In this document: piece after piece, positions 33,657 through 42,396 of the stretch
How the letters are laid out: each line of letters begins with the position of its first letter
Numbering within the stretch: position 1 is the stretch's first letter
Source: Lentzea pudingi
GTDB lineage: Bacteria; Actinomycetota; Actinomycetes; Mycobacteriales; Pseudonocardiaceae
Direction: 5' to 3'
Assembly: GCF_014646255.1 (NCBI RefSeq)
Contig: NZ_BMNC01000004.1
Coordinates: forward strand, 636,480-700,479
DNA: 64,000 nt
Position numbers and translations under genes: made by a program
Notes under the pieces: model-generated
The model's database searches: none
Seen by the model: only the letters and a program-made list of their open reading frames with translations
Told to the model about the DNA's origin: nothing

Positions 33657-35219
33657 GCCGATGCCGGTCAGGCCGCGCACCTCCATCTCCGCCTGCTTGG
33701 CCGGATCCGCCTTCTCCCCACCGAGGACCGTGCCGAGGAACCCGGCCAGGAACGACAGCGGGATCGACACGATGCCGGGGTTCGACAACGGGAAGAACGC
33801 GAAGTCGACGTCCGGGAACATCGACGACTTCGAGCCCGAGATCGCGGGGGAGAACACGATCAGCAGCACGCACGACGTGAGGCCGCCGTAGATGCTCCAC
33901 AACGTGCCACGCGTGTTGAAACGCTTCCAGAACAAGGAGTACAGCAGCGTCGGCAGGTTCGCGGAGGCCGCGAGCGCGAACGCCAGGGCGACCAGGAAGG
34001 CGACGTTCTGGCCGTTCGCCGCGATGCCGCCGACGATCGCCAGCACACCGACGCAGACCGCCGTGATGCGCGCGACCCGGACCTCGTCGGCCGGGTTCGT
34101 CTCACCGTGCTTGATCACGTTGGCGTACACGTCGTGCGCGAACGAGGCCGACGCCGTCAGCGTGAGACCCGCCACCACGGCGAGGATCGTGGCGAACGCC
34201 ACCGCGCACACGATGCCCAGCAGCACCGTGCCGCCGACCTGGAACGCCAGCAGCGGCGCGGCCGAGTTCTCGCCGCCCGGCGCACTGGTGATCTTGTCCG
34301 AGCCGACCAGTGCCATCGCGCCGAAACCGATGACGAGGATGCACGAGTAGAAGATCGCCATCATCCACGTGGCCCACACGACGGACTTCCGGGCCTCACG
34401 CGCGTTCGGCACCGTGTAGAAGCGCATCAGGACGTGTGGCAGGGAAGCCGTGCCGAGCACCAGGGCCAGGGCCAGCGAGATGAAGTCGATCTTGGACAGG
34501 TCCGATGCGCCGTACTTCACACCCGGCGACAGGACGGCCTCGCCCAGCGGCGAGCGCTGCGTCGCGCGGTCGAGCATCGAGGAGAAGTCGAAGCCGAACT
34601 TGCCGATCAGGAAGATCGTCAGCATCGACACGGACAGGATCAGCAGCACGGCCTTGATGATCTGCACCCACGTGGTGCCCTTCATGCCGCCGACCAGCAC
34701 GTACAGCACCATGACGATGCCGACGACCGCGATGATGACGGCCTGGCCGACCTTGCTGTGCACGTCCAGCAGCAACGCCATCAGGCCGCCGGCGCCCGCC
34801 ATCTGGGCGATCATGTAGAAGAGCGAGATGACCAGGGTCGCGTTCGCCGCGGCCGCACGCACGGGGCGCTGGCGCATGCGGAACGCCATCACGTCGCCCA
34901 TGGTGAAGCGGCCGGTGTTGCGCAGCCGCTCGGAGATGAGCATCAGGCCGATCAGCCAGGCGACGACCCACCCGATCGAGTACATGAAGCCGTCGTAGCC
35001 GTTCACGGCAATCGCACCGGAGATGCCCAGGAACGAGGCCGCGGACAGGAAGTCGCCGGAGAGCGCGATGCCGTTCTGCGTGCCCGTGAAACTGCTGCCC
35101 GCCGCGTAGTAGTCCGACGCGCTCACGTTCCGCGTCGACGCCCGGTACACGATGTACAGCGTCAGCAGCACGAAAATGCCGAAGACGGACAGGTTGATCG
35201 CGGTGTTCGCCCCGGTCAC
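33642..35219 (-). CDS. actP: Cation/acetate symporter ActP (SSS family)
   Basis: This 525-aa protein with about 13 transmembrane helices belongs to the sodium:solute symporter family. The start region TGANTAINLSVFGIF, the block SGDFLSAASFLGISGAIA near residue 54, and GGMKGTTWVQIIKAVLL near 177 match ActP-type acetate/glyoxylate permeases. The GTG start overlaps the stop of the upstream DUF485 gene by four bases, the usual arrangement (yjcH-actP in E. coli). It takes up short-chain carboxylates with a cation. Confidence 0.9.
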   Translation of the reverse strand: MTGANTAINLSVFGIFVLLTLYIVYRASTRNVSASDYYAAGSSFTGTQNGIALSGDFLSAASFLGISGAIAVNGYDGFMYSIGWVVAWLIGLMLISERLRNTGRFTMGDVMAFRMRQRPVRAAAANATLVISLFYMIAQMAGAGGLMALLLDVHSKVGQAVIIAVVGIVMVLYVLVGGMKGTTWVQIIKAVLLILSVSMLTIFLIGKFGFDFSSMLDRATQRSPLGEAVLSPGVKYGASDLSKIDFISLALALVLGTASLPHVLMRFYTVPNAREARKSVVWATWMMAIFYSCILVIGFGAMALVGSDKITSAPGGENSAAPLLAFQVGGTVLLGIVCAVAFATILAVVAGLTLTASASFAHDVYANVIKHGETNPADEVRVARITAVCVGVLAIVGGIAANGQNVAFLVALAFALAASANLPTLLYSLFWKRFNTRGTLWSIYGGLTSCVLLIVFSPAISGSKSSMFPDVDFAFFPLSNPGIVSIPLSFLAGFLGTVLGGEKADPAKQAEMEVRGLTGIGSGLR

Positions 35220-35626
35220 GCGAGCTCCTCGTCGGTTTCCACGAGCGCGCGCACCTTGTCGACCTGGGGGTCGAGCTTCCGCTTGGAGTAACGCGCGTAC
35301 GCCATTGTGATGATGATGGTGGTGACGATCTGGAGGAATCCCATCGTCAAGCCGACGTTCACGGTTCCGAACAGCGGAGTGCTCATGAACCCGGCGGCGT
35401 AAGCGGAAAGCAATACGAACGTGACGTACCAAGCGAGGAACAGCACCGTCGCCGGGAGAATGAATCGCTTGACCCGGCGCTTCAGGTCGAGGAAATCGTC
35501 ACTCGTTTGGATGGCACCGAAATCAGGCTCACCGTCACCATCGATAAGCAATGAGTGAGATGGCTCGTCAAAGGTCGCGAAACCGGGGGTGGCCGGGCGT
35601 GACACGGAGGGCAGCGCCTTCGTCAT
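35216..35626 (-). CDS. DUF485 membrane protein (ActP partner, YjcH-like)
   Basis: This 136-aa protein has two transmembrane helices (about residues 55-80 and 90-112) and the DUF485 pattern FLDLKRRVKRFILPATVLFLA, with a C-terminal basic, charged tail after the second helix. The ATG at 35626 is used because the upstream frame is not protein-like. DUF485 genes precede SSS carboxylate symporters, and the stop-start overlap here supports a joint complex. Confidence 0.9.
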   Translation of the reverse strand: MTKALPSVSRPATPGFATFDEPSHSLLIDGDGEPDFGAIQTSDDFLDLKRRVKRFILPATVLFLAWYVTFVLLSAYAAGFMSTPLFGTVNVGLTMGFLQIVTTIIITMAYARYSKRKLDPQVDKVRALVETDEELA

Positions 35627-35924
35627 CAACCGCTCGCATTCGTTACGGGGAGTGCCCGGCGAGGCTCCGCGCACACAGCGCGTCGAGTCCGGGGGTGGGA
35701 GGCGCCAGCGTAACCACGCGTGGCGGCGAGTCAATCCCCGAAGGCCACAGGACCACCCCAAAAGGTCCAGCGTCACACTGGGTGATCGGTCGTGCACGCC
35801 CGAGGTCGTTGTCGCGTCACGCTCTCTGGCCTACTATCCGCTCACACCCGATACGGCTGATGGAGATATCGAGCTGCGGGGACATCGACTCGCGGGGATT
35901 CACCAGGCCAGGAGGTAGCCGATA
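35627..35924. other. Intergenic region between the actP operon and the conservon
   Basis: This gap holds the divergent promoters for DUF485-actP and the cvn operon. A good promoter for the cvn side is visible (35809-35837). I see no RNA gene. An open frame across the gap on the plus strand lacks family features and is not called. Confidence 0.6.
35809..35837 (+). promoter_or_regulatory. Promoter candidate for the cvn operon
   Basis: TTGTCG (35809-35814) and TACTAT (35832-35837) are spaced by exactly 17 bases, a good housekeeping-sigma match, about 120 bases upstream of cvnA. Confidence 0.55.
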
Positions 35925-35963
35925 GTGGGGCACTTCGAGCGCGCCTTGGGGATCATTTCGTGA
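35925..35963 (+). CDS. Possible 12-aa leader peptide coupled to cvnA
   Basis: AGGAGG (35910-35915) lies nine bases before a GTG that opens a 12-codon frame (MGHFERALGIIS). Its TGA overlaps the GTG start of cvnA. The best ribosome site in this region therefore serves the leader, and cvnA may be translated by coupling. The peptide itself shows no function. Confidence 0.4.
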   Translation: MGHFERALGIIS

Positions 35964-38572
35964 ATGTCGAGTGGAGAAAGATCAGCGACTGGCGCAACTG
36001 GCGCCTGCCCGTCAAGCTCGGAGTCGTGCTGCTCGTGCCGGTCGCCGTGGCCGTCGGCGCGGGCGCCCTGCAGATCTCGGGATACGTCGACCGGTCCGAC
36101 AACTACGTGCAGATCCAGGGCCTGGTCCGGCTCAGGGCCGATCTCGCGCCACTGATCTCCAGCGTCCAGCAGGAGCGCACGCTCGCCGCGCAGAGCGCCA
36201 CGAGCGGTTCCGGGGTCGGCGCCTACCAGAACCAGATCAGCGCCACCGACAACGCCGCCTCGACCGTGCGCCGGCGCATCGACCGCACCGACGGCATCAG
36301 CGACGTCTCACGCCAGCGCTTCGCCGAGGTCGGCGGTCAGCTGGAGACGTTGAAGAACCTGCGGGAGAAGGTCGCGCAGGGCGGCGACGGCGGCGACCCG
36401 TCCGGCGGCACCTACGGCTACACCGCGATCATCAAGTCTTTGCTGGACTTCGAACAGGCGCTTATCGGGCAGTTCAACGACAACGCCATCTCCGGCACCG
36501 CGAACGCGCTGCACAACATGGTCATCGCGCAGGAGCAGGTCTCGCTGCAGCACGCGTTCGTGTTAGCCGGGATCGGCCGCGGCAAGCTCCTGAGCCCCGA
36601 GGTCCGCGCGCTGGAGCAGTCCGACATCCGGTTGCAGGACAGGCTCAGCGACTTCCAGGCCATCGGCACCACCGAACAGCGCCGCGTCTACGACCAGACC
36701 GTGACCGGCGCCGCCGTCGCGAACCGCAACGCACTCGTCGAACGCGCGCTCACCCAGCCCGACGGCACCCCGCCGCCGGTGACGCGCCCCGGCCAGCCCA
36801 AGCCGCCGCCGGAGTTCGGCATCGCCGTCGAGGACTGGAACAAGTCCTCCGGCACCACCGCCCGCCTGATGGAGCAGGTCGTCCGCGAACTGCAGGACGA
36901 GCTCGCGGACACCGCCGCCGCGCTGCAGGACGACACGTCCAACAAGGCCGGCGCCGCCGCGGTCATCCTGCTCGCGATGCTGCTCATCGCCGGCACGCTC
37001 GGCTTCGTCATCGGCCGCTACCTGCTGCGCTCGCTCTCGGAGCTGCGCCGCTCCGCGCTGAACGTGGCGCACCACCACCTCCCCGAGGTCGTCGCCGCTA
37101 TCCGCGCCGACCGCAGGCCGGACACCGAGATCGAACCGGTGCCCGTGCACACCTTCGAGGAGTTCGGTCAGCTGGCGCGCGCGTTCGACGCCGTGCACGA
37201 GCAGGCCGTCCGCGGCGCGATCGAGCAGTCGTCGCTGCGATCGGGCATGAAGAACATCTTCGTCAACCTGTCGCGCCGCTCACAGGGCCTCGTCGAGCGC
37301 CAGCTCAAGCTCATGGAGGAGCTGGAGCGCCACGAGGAGAACCCCGAGCAGCTCGCGAACCTGTTCAAGCTCGACCACCTCGCGACGCGCATGCGCCGCA
37401 ACAACGAGAACCTGATGGTGCTCTCCGGCACCGACACCGCCCGCCGGTTCCACCAGCCGGTGCCGCTCGCGGACGTGCTGCGCGCCGCCGCGTCGGAGAT
37501 CGAGCACTACCAGCGCGTCGTGGTGAAGTCGACGCCGTCGGTCGAGATCGTCGGCTACGCCGCTGGCGACCTCGTCCGCCTCGTCGCCGAGCTGCTGGAC
37601 AACGCCACCGCGTTCTCCGCGCCCACGACCCAGGTCATGATCGGCTCGCGCGTCGACCAGCAGGGAGCCGTGCTCGTCGAGGTGGCCGACCAGGGCATCG
37701 GCATGGGACCCGCCGAGCTCACCGAGGCCAACGAGCGGCTCTCCACCGGCACCGACGAGGACGTGCCCGTCTCGCGCCAGATGGGCCTGTTCGTCGTCGG
37801 CAGGCTCGCGGGCCGCCACGGCATCACCGTCCGCCTGCGCGGCGCGGGAGAGGGCCGTGAGGGCCTGCGCGCGTTCGTGCTCGTGCCGGCGGAGCTCGTG
37901 CGCTCCCACGAGGAGGCCCCGGCGCCGTCCCAGCCGCGGCACGCCGCGCTGCCCCAGCCGAAGCAGGCCGTCCCCAAGCAGCCGCACGTCGTCGTGAAGA
38001 CGCCGAACCTGGCGCCCCCGCCCGCACCCGCGCCGGCCATCGACAGCCCGCGCGAGTCCGCCGAGTGGACGTCGTTCCGCGGCGCCGCGATCGACGAGTC
38101 GCTGCCGCAGCGCACACCCCGCCCCGCTTCGGGTCAGCACAACGGCGTGCCGCCCGAGTCGCCGAACGAGACGACGTCGTCCTGGTTCAGGGGCAGCGGA
38201 GCCCCGGCCGGACAGATCAACGGCGATCCTCCGGCGCCGCGGACCAATCCGGGACCCTCACCGTCCTCGTCACCGTCAGTAGTGGCATCCTGGTTCGGGA
38301 AGAAGCCCGGAGGGACGGTCTGGGAGCAGCCGGGAGACCCCGCGACGGACGCGGGGGAGACCGACGCCGGGTTGCCGAAACGGGCACCTCGCAAGAACCT
38401 GCTCCCCGACCTCGCGGGACCCTCCGAGATCGGCCCGCGGCCCGCCGTGAGCCCGAAACGCGATCCGGAACGAGCACGAGGCTTTCTCGCCAGCTACCAG
38501 ACGGGCCTGCGCCAGGCGCCGCTCGGCGGCGGCGGGAACGGGAACGGCCAGTACAACGGGGAGAAGGCATGA
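35960..38572 (+). CDS. cvnA: Conservon sensor kinase-like protein CvnA (NIT domain)
   Basis: This 870-aa protein has a transmembrane helix near residues 19-42, an extracytoplasmic nitrate/nitrite-sensing-type helical domain (to about 330), a second helix near 333-353, a HAMP-like linker, an H-box region FKLDHLATRMRRNNENLMVL near 473, and a HATPase_c domain (LLDNATAFSAPTTQV, DQGIGMG). The last ~220 residues are Pro-rich and disordered. With the next three genes it forms a conservon, the actinobacterial unit in which a membrane kinase-like protein works with a roadblock protein, a DUF742 protein and a small GTPase. No cytochrome P450 (cvnE) follows. Confidence 0.92.
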   Translation: MNVEWRKISDWRNWRLPVKLGVVLLVPVAVAVGAGALQISGYVDRSDNYVQIQGLVRLRADLAPLISSVQQERTLAAQSATSGSGVGAYQNQISATDNAASTVRRRIDRTDGISDVSRQRFAEVGGQLETLKNLREKVAQGGDGGDPSGGTYGYTAIIKSLLDFEQALIGQFNDNAISGTANALHNMVIAQEQVSLQHAFVLAGIGRGKLLSPEVRALEQSDIRLQDRLSDFQAIGTTEQRRVYDQTVTGAAVANRNALVERALTQPDGTPPPVTRPGQPKPPPEFGIAVEDWNKSSGTTARLMEQVVRELQDELADTAAALQDDTSNKAGAAAVILLAMLLIAGTLGFVIGRYLLRSLSELRRSALNVAHHHLPEVVAAIRADRRPDTEIEPVPVHTFEEFGQLARAFDAVHEQAVRGAIEQSSLRSGMKNIFVNLSRRSQGLVERQLKLMEELERHEENPEQLANLFKLDHLATRMRRNNENLMVLSGTDTARRFHQPVPLADVLRAAASEIEHYQRVVVKSTPSVEIVGYAAGDLVRLVAELLDNATAFSAPTTQVMIGSRVDQQGAVLVEVADQGIGMGPAELTEANERLSTGTDEDVPVSRQMGLFVVGRLAGRHGITVRLRGAGEGREGLRAFVLVPAELVRSHEEAPAPSQPRHAALPQPKQAVPKQPHVVVKTPNLAPPPAPAPAIDSPRESAEWTSFRGAAIDESLPQRTPRPASGQHNGVPPESPNETTSSWFRGSGAPAGQINGDPPAPRTNPGPSPSSSPSVVASWFGKKPGGTVWEQPGDPATDAGETDAGLPKRAPRKNLLPDLAGPSEIGPRPAVSPKRDPERARGFLASYQTGLRQAPLGGGGNGNGQYNGEKA

Positions 38573-38988
38573 GCACGCCTCAGTCGCGCCAGGTCGACCA
38601 GTTCGGCTGGTTGATCACGAACTTCACCGATCGCGTGGCCGGTGTCGCCCACGCGATCGTGATCTCGGTGGACGGCTTGCTGCTCACCAAGTCGACAGGT
38701 CTGCCGCCCGAGCGCGCCGACCAGCTGTCCGCCATCGCGTCGGGGGTCGCGGCCCTCACGACGGCCGCCTCACGATGCTTCGAAGGTGGCGGAGTGTTGC
38801 GCACCGTGATCGAGATGGACTACGGGATCATGCTCCTCATGTCCATTCGAGACGGGTCCTGCCTGGCGGTGCTCGCCGCCCCCGACAGCGACGTCGGCCA
38901 GGTGGCCTACGAGATGACCGTGGTCGTCGACCAGGTCGGCCAGATCCTCACTCCCGAACTGCGAGCGCAGCTGCACAGCGTGAGGTGA
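38569..38988 (+). CDS. cvnB: Roadblock/LC7 protein CvnB
   Basis: This 139-aa protein is a roadblock/LC7 domain (FGWLITNFTDRVAGVAHAIV, VDGLLL, DYGIMLLMSIRDGSCLAVLA), the bacterial relative of regulators of Ras-like GTPases such as MglB. Its ATG overlaps the cvnA stop (ATGA). In conservons CvnB binds the GTPase CvnD and the kinase-like CvnA at the membrane. Confidence 0.95.
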   Translation: MSTPQSRQVDQFGWLITNFTDRVAGVAHAIVISVDGLLLTKSTGLPPERADQLSAIASGVAALTTAASRCFEGGGVLRTVIEMDYGIMLLMSIRDGSCLAVLAAPDSDVGQVAYEMTVVVDQVGQILTPELRAQLHSVR

Positions 38989-38991
38989 TCA

Positions 38992-39537
38992 ATGAGCCCG
39001 TCCCCTGACGCGCCCCGACGACGGAGTCGGGCCGAGACGCCCGCCGAGCAGACGTTCGCCGACCTGATGAACGGGTTCTCCCTGGACTCGGGCCGCAAGC
39101 GGCCGCGCACGACGGAGCAGGAGCCCGCGCGGGAGGCCACTCCCGTTGTCCCGCAAGCAGATGCGAGGGCTTTCGAATCGTCCGTTCAGGAGACCCACGA
39201 GTCGTCGATCGTTCGTGCATATGCCTGGACGGGTGGGCGCACTCGGTCGAACATCGACCTCGAGATCGAGACACTTGTCTCCGCCAATGATCAGAGTCGG
39301 CACTCTGCAGGTATCTTGCAGGCTGAGCACCAACGCGTTGTCGAGCTCTGCCACTCACCGCGATCCGTCGCGGAGGTGGCCGCACTGATGCGCCTCCCCC
39401 TGGGAGTCGTGAAGGTGCTGCTCGGTGACATGGCGGAACGAGGTCTGGTGGACGTGCACCAGACCGCTTCCGCGGGCGGTGACACGCCAGACCTCGGGTT
39501 GATGGAGAGAGTGCTTAGTGGACTACGTCGGCTCTAG
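38992..39537 (+). CDS. cvnC: DUF742 protein CvnC
   Basis: This 181-aa protein has a disordered, charged N-terminal half and a DUF742 domain in the C-terminal half (SIVRAYAWTGGRTRS, ETLVSA, RSVAEVAALMRLPLGVVKVLLGDM), which resembles a winged helix. It starts three bases after cvnB and overlaps the start of cvnD by 20 bases. It is longer at the N-terminus than minimal CvnC proteins. The conserved order A-B-C-D supports the name. Confidence 0.93.
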   Translation: MSPSPDAPRRRSRAETPAEQTFADLMNGFSLDSGRKRPRTTEQEPAREATPVVPQADARAFESSVQETHESSIVRAYAWTGGRTRSNIDLEIETLVSANDQSRHSAGILQAEHQRVVELCHSPRSVAEVAALMRLPLGVVKVLLGDMAERGLVDVHQTASAGGDTPDLGLMERVLSGLRRL

Positions 39538-40135
39538 ATTTCCCGAATTCGGCCCTCCTGGGCCGCCCGGTCGGGAGCTGACCTCGGCCAAGATCGTCGT
39601 CGCCGGTGGCTTCGGCGTGGGCAAGAGCACTTTCATCAGGTCCATCGTGGAGAACGATCTCCTGACGATGAGTTCCCTCGCGCCGGAGCGCGCCGGTGGC
39701 GTGACGGAGCTGGTTCGCATCCAGTTCGGCCGCGTGTGGCTCGATCCGGGTCTCGCGCTGCACCTGTTCGTGGCGCCGCAGTGGCAGGACCCGCGCGCGG
39801 GCTGGAACGACGTGGTGCGCGGTGCCGTCGGCGCCGTGGTGCTGTTCGACGTGATGCGCCCCGCGGACTCCGTGGACGCGATGCGGTACTTCGAGGACCA
39901 GAACATCCCGTACGTGCTGGCGTTGAACAACATCCACGCGTCCGTGCGCTCCGACGTGACGGCGATCATCCGCGGCATGGGCATCTCGCCCGACGTGCCG
40001 GTCATGAACTGCGACCCGCGCGTGCGGCTGTCCGTCCGGGAAGCGCTGATCTCGCTGACCGAGCACGCGAAGCTGGACCGCTGGCGCCGCCGTCCCGGGC
40101 CCGACGAGACCACCCCGCTCGCGCCCGTCTGCTGA
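39518..40135 (+). CDS. cvnD: Conservon small GTPase CvnD with divergent switch II
   Basis: This 205-aa Ras-like GTPase of the conservon type has the P-loop GGFGVGKST near residue 31 and the domain layout of CvnD (EDQNIPYVLALNNI in place of the usual NKxD loop). The G3/switch II segment, normally DTPGQ or GTPGQ-like, reads LFVAPQWQDP here, so the glycine and the catalytic-type glutamine context are lost. The protein may bind but not hydrolyse GTP normally. The GTG start overlaps cvnC by 20 bases. A terminator hairpin follows. Confidence 0.9.
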   Translation: MDYVGSRFPEFGPPGPPGRELTSAKIVVAGGFGVGKSTFIRSIVENDLLTMSSLAPERAGGVTELVRIQFGRVWLDPGLALHLFVAPQWQDPRAGWNDVVRGAVGAVVLFDVMRPADSVDAMRYFEDQNIPYVLALNNIHASVRSDVTAIIRGMGISPDVPVMNCDPRVRLSVREALISLTEHAKLDRWRRRPGPDETTPLAPVC

Positions 40136-40174
40136 CTTGGAGCTGCTCCAAGCTCTCGCTCCTCCTGGTCGATC

Positions 40175-40201
40175 GGCCCCGAGTGCCTGGCGCTCGGGGC
40201 C
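40175..40201 (+). terminator. Terminator after the cvn operon
   Basis: GGCCCCGAGTGC and GCGCTCGGGGCC pair over 12 bp (one G-U) around a CTG loop, 39 bases after cvnD and before the convergent DinB gene. A short TTCT follows on the plus strand. Confidence 0.75.
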
Positions 40202-40214
40202 TTCTCGCGCTGGC

Positions 40215-40679
40215 CTAAGACCGCAGGTCGGCCAGTTGCCGGGTGTGCACGGGTACGTGGTTCTCGGCGAGGCCGTTGACGAGATCGGCGAGCGGGACCG
40301 GCTGGTCGAGCAGAAGTTCGTCGCCGGACATGAGGAACGTCGGCACCAGCACCGCGGCGGCCTGTTCGCCGACCTGGTCGGCGACGTCGCAGAGGACGGC
40401 CGCCTGGTGGCGGACACGGGTGATCAGGCCGGCCCTGCCGGAGTGCTCGGCGATGATCCGGCCGAGGTTCCAGTGGTCGAGGCAGATCCGGTTGTCGAAG
40501 GTGGGGCGTGCGCCGGACACGACGCCGAGTGCGACGGCGGCGGTCGCCGCGTCGACGCTGAGCACGTGGGCCAGCACCTGGTCGGCGTTCCAGCCCCCGT
40601 CCGCGGCCTCGCCGAGATCGGGCTCCGCCGCCACGCCGAGGAACTTCTCGTAAGCGCTGCGAAGTGCGGTCGTGTCCAT
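40215..40679 (-). CDS. DinB-like / mycothiol-dependent maleylpyruvate isomerase-type protein
   Basis: This 154-aa four-helix-bundle protein resembles the DinB/MDMPI-N superfamily, with LRSAYEKFL at the start, WNADQVLAHVLSVDAAT near residue 33, and a late ENHVPVHTRQL helix carrying His residues. Many members are mycothiol-dependent transferases in actinobacteria. The ATG at 40679 follows AGGGA. It is divergent from the GbsR-type regulator, and two palindromes in the gap may control both. Confidence 0.75.
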   Translation of the reverse strand: MDTTALRSAYEKFLGVAAEPDLGEAADGGWNADQVLAHVLSVDAATAAVALGVVSGARPTFDNRICLDHWNLGRIIAEHSGRAGLITRVRHQAAVLCDVADQVGEQAAAVLVPTFLMSGDELLLDQPVPLADLVNGLAENHVPVHTRQLADLRS

Positions 40680-40711
40680 AGGTACGTCCCTGTCGATGTC
40701 GGAGGCAATGC

Positions 40712-40726
40712 GCAACCGATGGTTGC
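40712..40726. promoter_or_regulatory. Operator candidate 1 in the DinB / GbsR gap
   Basis: GCAACC-GAT-GGTTGC is a perfect 6-bp inverted repeat just upstream of the DinB gene. The same half-site recurs 33 bp away. Confidence 0.6.
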
Positions 40727-40743
40727 ACGTTCCCGTCATCTGT

Positions 40744-40761
40744 TGCAACCAGCGGGTTGCA
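40744..40761. promoter_or_regulatory. Operator candidate 2 in the DinB / GbsR gap
   Basis: TGCAACC-AGCG-GGTTGCA repeats the half-site of the other palindrome with one more base of spacing. Centres are about 33 bp apart, three helical turns. The divergent GbsR/MarR-type regulator is the obvious candidate binder. Confidence 0.6.
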
Positions 40762-40818
40762 TGTGAATGTTGACAAGATAGCTACGATGATTTCAGTGTC
40801 GACCGAAAGGGATCACTG

Positions 40819-41283
40819 ATGAGCGTCGGGCGGGAGACCAGGCTGTCGGCCTGGATCGAGCGGTTCGCGGCCCATTTCGCCGAGGAGGGCATCCCGCTGA
40901 TCGGTGGCCGCATCCTCGGCTACCTGCTGGTGTGCCAGCCGGTCGAGCGCACCGCCGCCGAGCTCTCCCAGGAGCTGGAGGCCAGCAGCGGGTCGATCAG
41001 CACAAACCTGAAGTACCTGGTCAACGTCGGCCTCGTGACCAAGCGGACGCGGCGCGGCCGGCAGGCGGCCGAGTACCGGATCAACGAGAAGGCCTGGACG
41101 GACTTCATCCAGCGCAAGTTCACCGCGATCGCGAGCGTCCAGCAGCTCACCGACGACGGCATGCGGCTGCTCAGCGGCGACCCGGAGCGCTCGATGCGGC
41201 TGAGGACCGTCGACAACCTCTACGGTTGGCTCTCAGAGGAACTCCCCGCTTTGTGGGAGCGCAGGCCCGCCGCACCGAAGTAG
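40819..41283 (+). CDS. GbsR/MarR-family transcriptional regulator
   Basis: This 154-aa protein has a winged helix of the GbsR type: AELSQELEASSGSISTNLKYLVNVGLVTKRTRRGRQAAEYR between about residues 45 and 90 (two adjoining segments), with the beta-wing RRGRQ. A helical dimerisation tail follows. The ATG follows AAAGGGAT. Two matching palindromes lie upstream. It is nine bases from the ankyrin gene on the same strand, so the two are probably one operon. Confidence 0.88.
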   Translation: MSVGRETRLSAWIERFAAHFAEEGIPLIGGRILGYLLVCQPVERTAAELSQELEASSGSISTNLKYLVNVGLVTKRTRRGRQAAEYRINEKAWTDFIQRKFTAIASVQQLTDDGMRLLSGDPERSMRLRTVDNLYGWLSEELPALWERRPAAPK

Positions 41284-41292
41284 CGTGGTGCC

Positions 41293-42396
41293 ATGTGGCA
41301 CCCGTTTCGCGATGACGTCGAGTACTACGAGGAGCGAGCCAGAGGCCTGCTCGCCTCCGCGTGGGACGGCGTGCCCGGCGCTCTCGAGGTGTTCGACGAC
41401 GTACCGCTGACGGACGAGGGCGCGCACATGGTGCTCGCCCGGGCCCACGGCTGCGAAGACTGGAAGGCGCTCAAGGCCAACATCCGCAAGCCTCGCCCGT
41501 TCGCCCGCGCCTACCAGGCCATCGAGATGCAGAACCCCGGTGAGCTGAAGGCGATCATCACGCGCGACCCGTGGCTCGTGAAAGCCAGCGGCACCAACGG
41601 CAACGACCTGCTCGGCCTCGCGACGGCCAAGTGCGACGAACGCCTGGTCGAGGTGCTGCTCAACGACGGCACGGACATCGACCACCAGAACGTCCACGGC
41701 TGGACGGCGTTGCACCAGGTGGCCTACGCGAACCAGCCGAACCTGGCCGAACTGCTGCTGAGCCGAGGCGCCCGCACCGACCTGGACGCCCGCGGCGAAG
41801 GCGGCACCCCGCTCGCCGTCGCGTTGTTCTGGGGCAACACCGGCACCGCCGAACTCCTGGCACGGCACGGGGTCCGGCCGCCGAACCTGCGCACCGCCGC
41901 CGGTCTCGGCGACCTGGACCTGGCCACCGCGCCGGAGTCGGGACGCGGCTATTACCGGCCCCACAGCGGTCTCCCGCGCTGGTGGCCGACGAACGACCCG
42001 CAGGAGGTGCTCGACGAGGCGCTGTCGTGGGCCGCCCGCAACGACCGCGCCGAAGTGTTCGGCGAGCTGCTCAAGCGCGGCGCCAGGATCGACGCGGACG
42101 TCTACCGCGGCACGGCCCTCGCGTGGGCGGCCTGGTGCGGGCTGGAGAACGCCACGCGCTCGTTGCTGGACCTGGGCGCGAACCCCAACCAGCGCACCAC
42201 TTTCGGCGGTCCGATGCACGGCGAGGGCGTGACGGCGCTGCACCTCGCGGCCGAACGCGGCCACCTGCCGGTCATCCGCGTCCTGCTCGACGCGGGCGCG
42301 GACCGGACCATCACCGACGTGAACTTCGAGGCCACGCCGGCGAACTGGGCCGGGCACAACGACCAGGGTGAGGCTCAGGCCTTGCTGAGCGCCTGA
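41293..42396 (+). CDS. Ankyrin-repeat protein
   Basis: This 367-aa protein has an N-terminal ~70-residue helical region ending in ARAHGCEDWKALKANI, known from bacterial ankyrin proteins, followed by ankyrin repeats with the usual GWTALHQVAYANQ and VTALHLAAERGHLPVIRVLL consensus. There is no signal peptide. It is a protein-binding scaffold without visible catalytic residues. It probably shares a transcript with the GbsR regulator, and its 3' end overlaps ctaA by 22 bases. Confidence 0.9.
   Translation: MWHPFRDDVEYYEERARGLLASAWDGVPGALEVFDDVPLTDEGAHMVLARAHGCEDWKALKANIRKPRPFARAYQAIEMQNPGELKAIITRDPWLVKASGTNGNDLLGLATAKCDERLVEVLLNDGTDIDHQNVHGWTALHQVAYANQPNLAELLLSRGARTDLDARGEGGTPLAVALFWGNTGTAELLARHGVRPPNLRTAAGLGDLDLATAPESGRGYYRPHSGLPRWWPTNDPQEVLDEALSWAARNDRAEVFGELLKRGARIDADVYRGTALAWAAWCGLENATRSLLDLGANPNQRTTFGGPMHGEGVTALHLAAERGHLPVIRVLLDAGADRTITDVNFEATPANWAGHNDQGEAQALLSA

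Noticed and set aside
35551..35925. Open plus-strand frame between DUF485 and cvnA
   Set aside because: It overlaps the start of the DUF485 gene, has no family features and crosses a good promoter.
35960..40135. Ordinary two-component system
   Set aside because: The kinase-like protein is followed by roadblock, DUF742 and GTPase genes, which define a conservon, and there is no response regulator.
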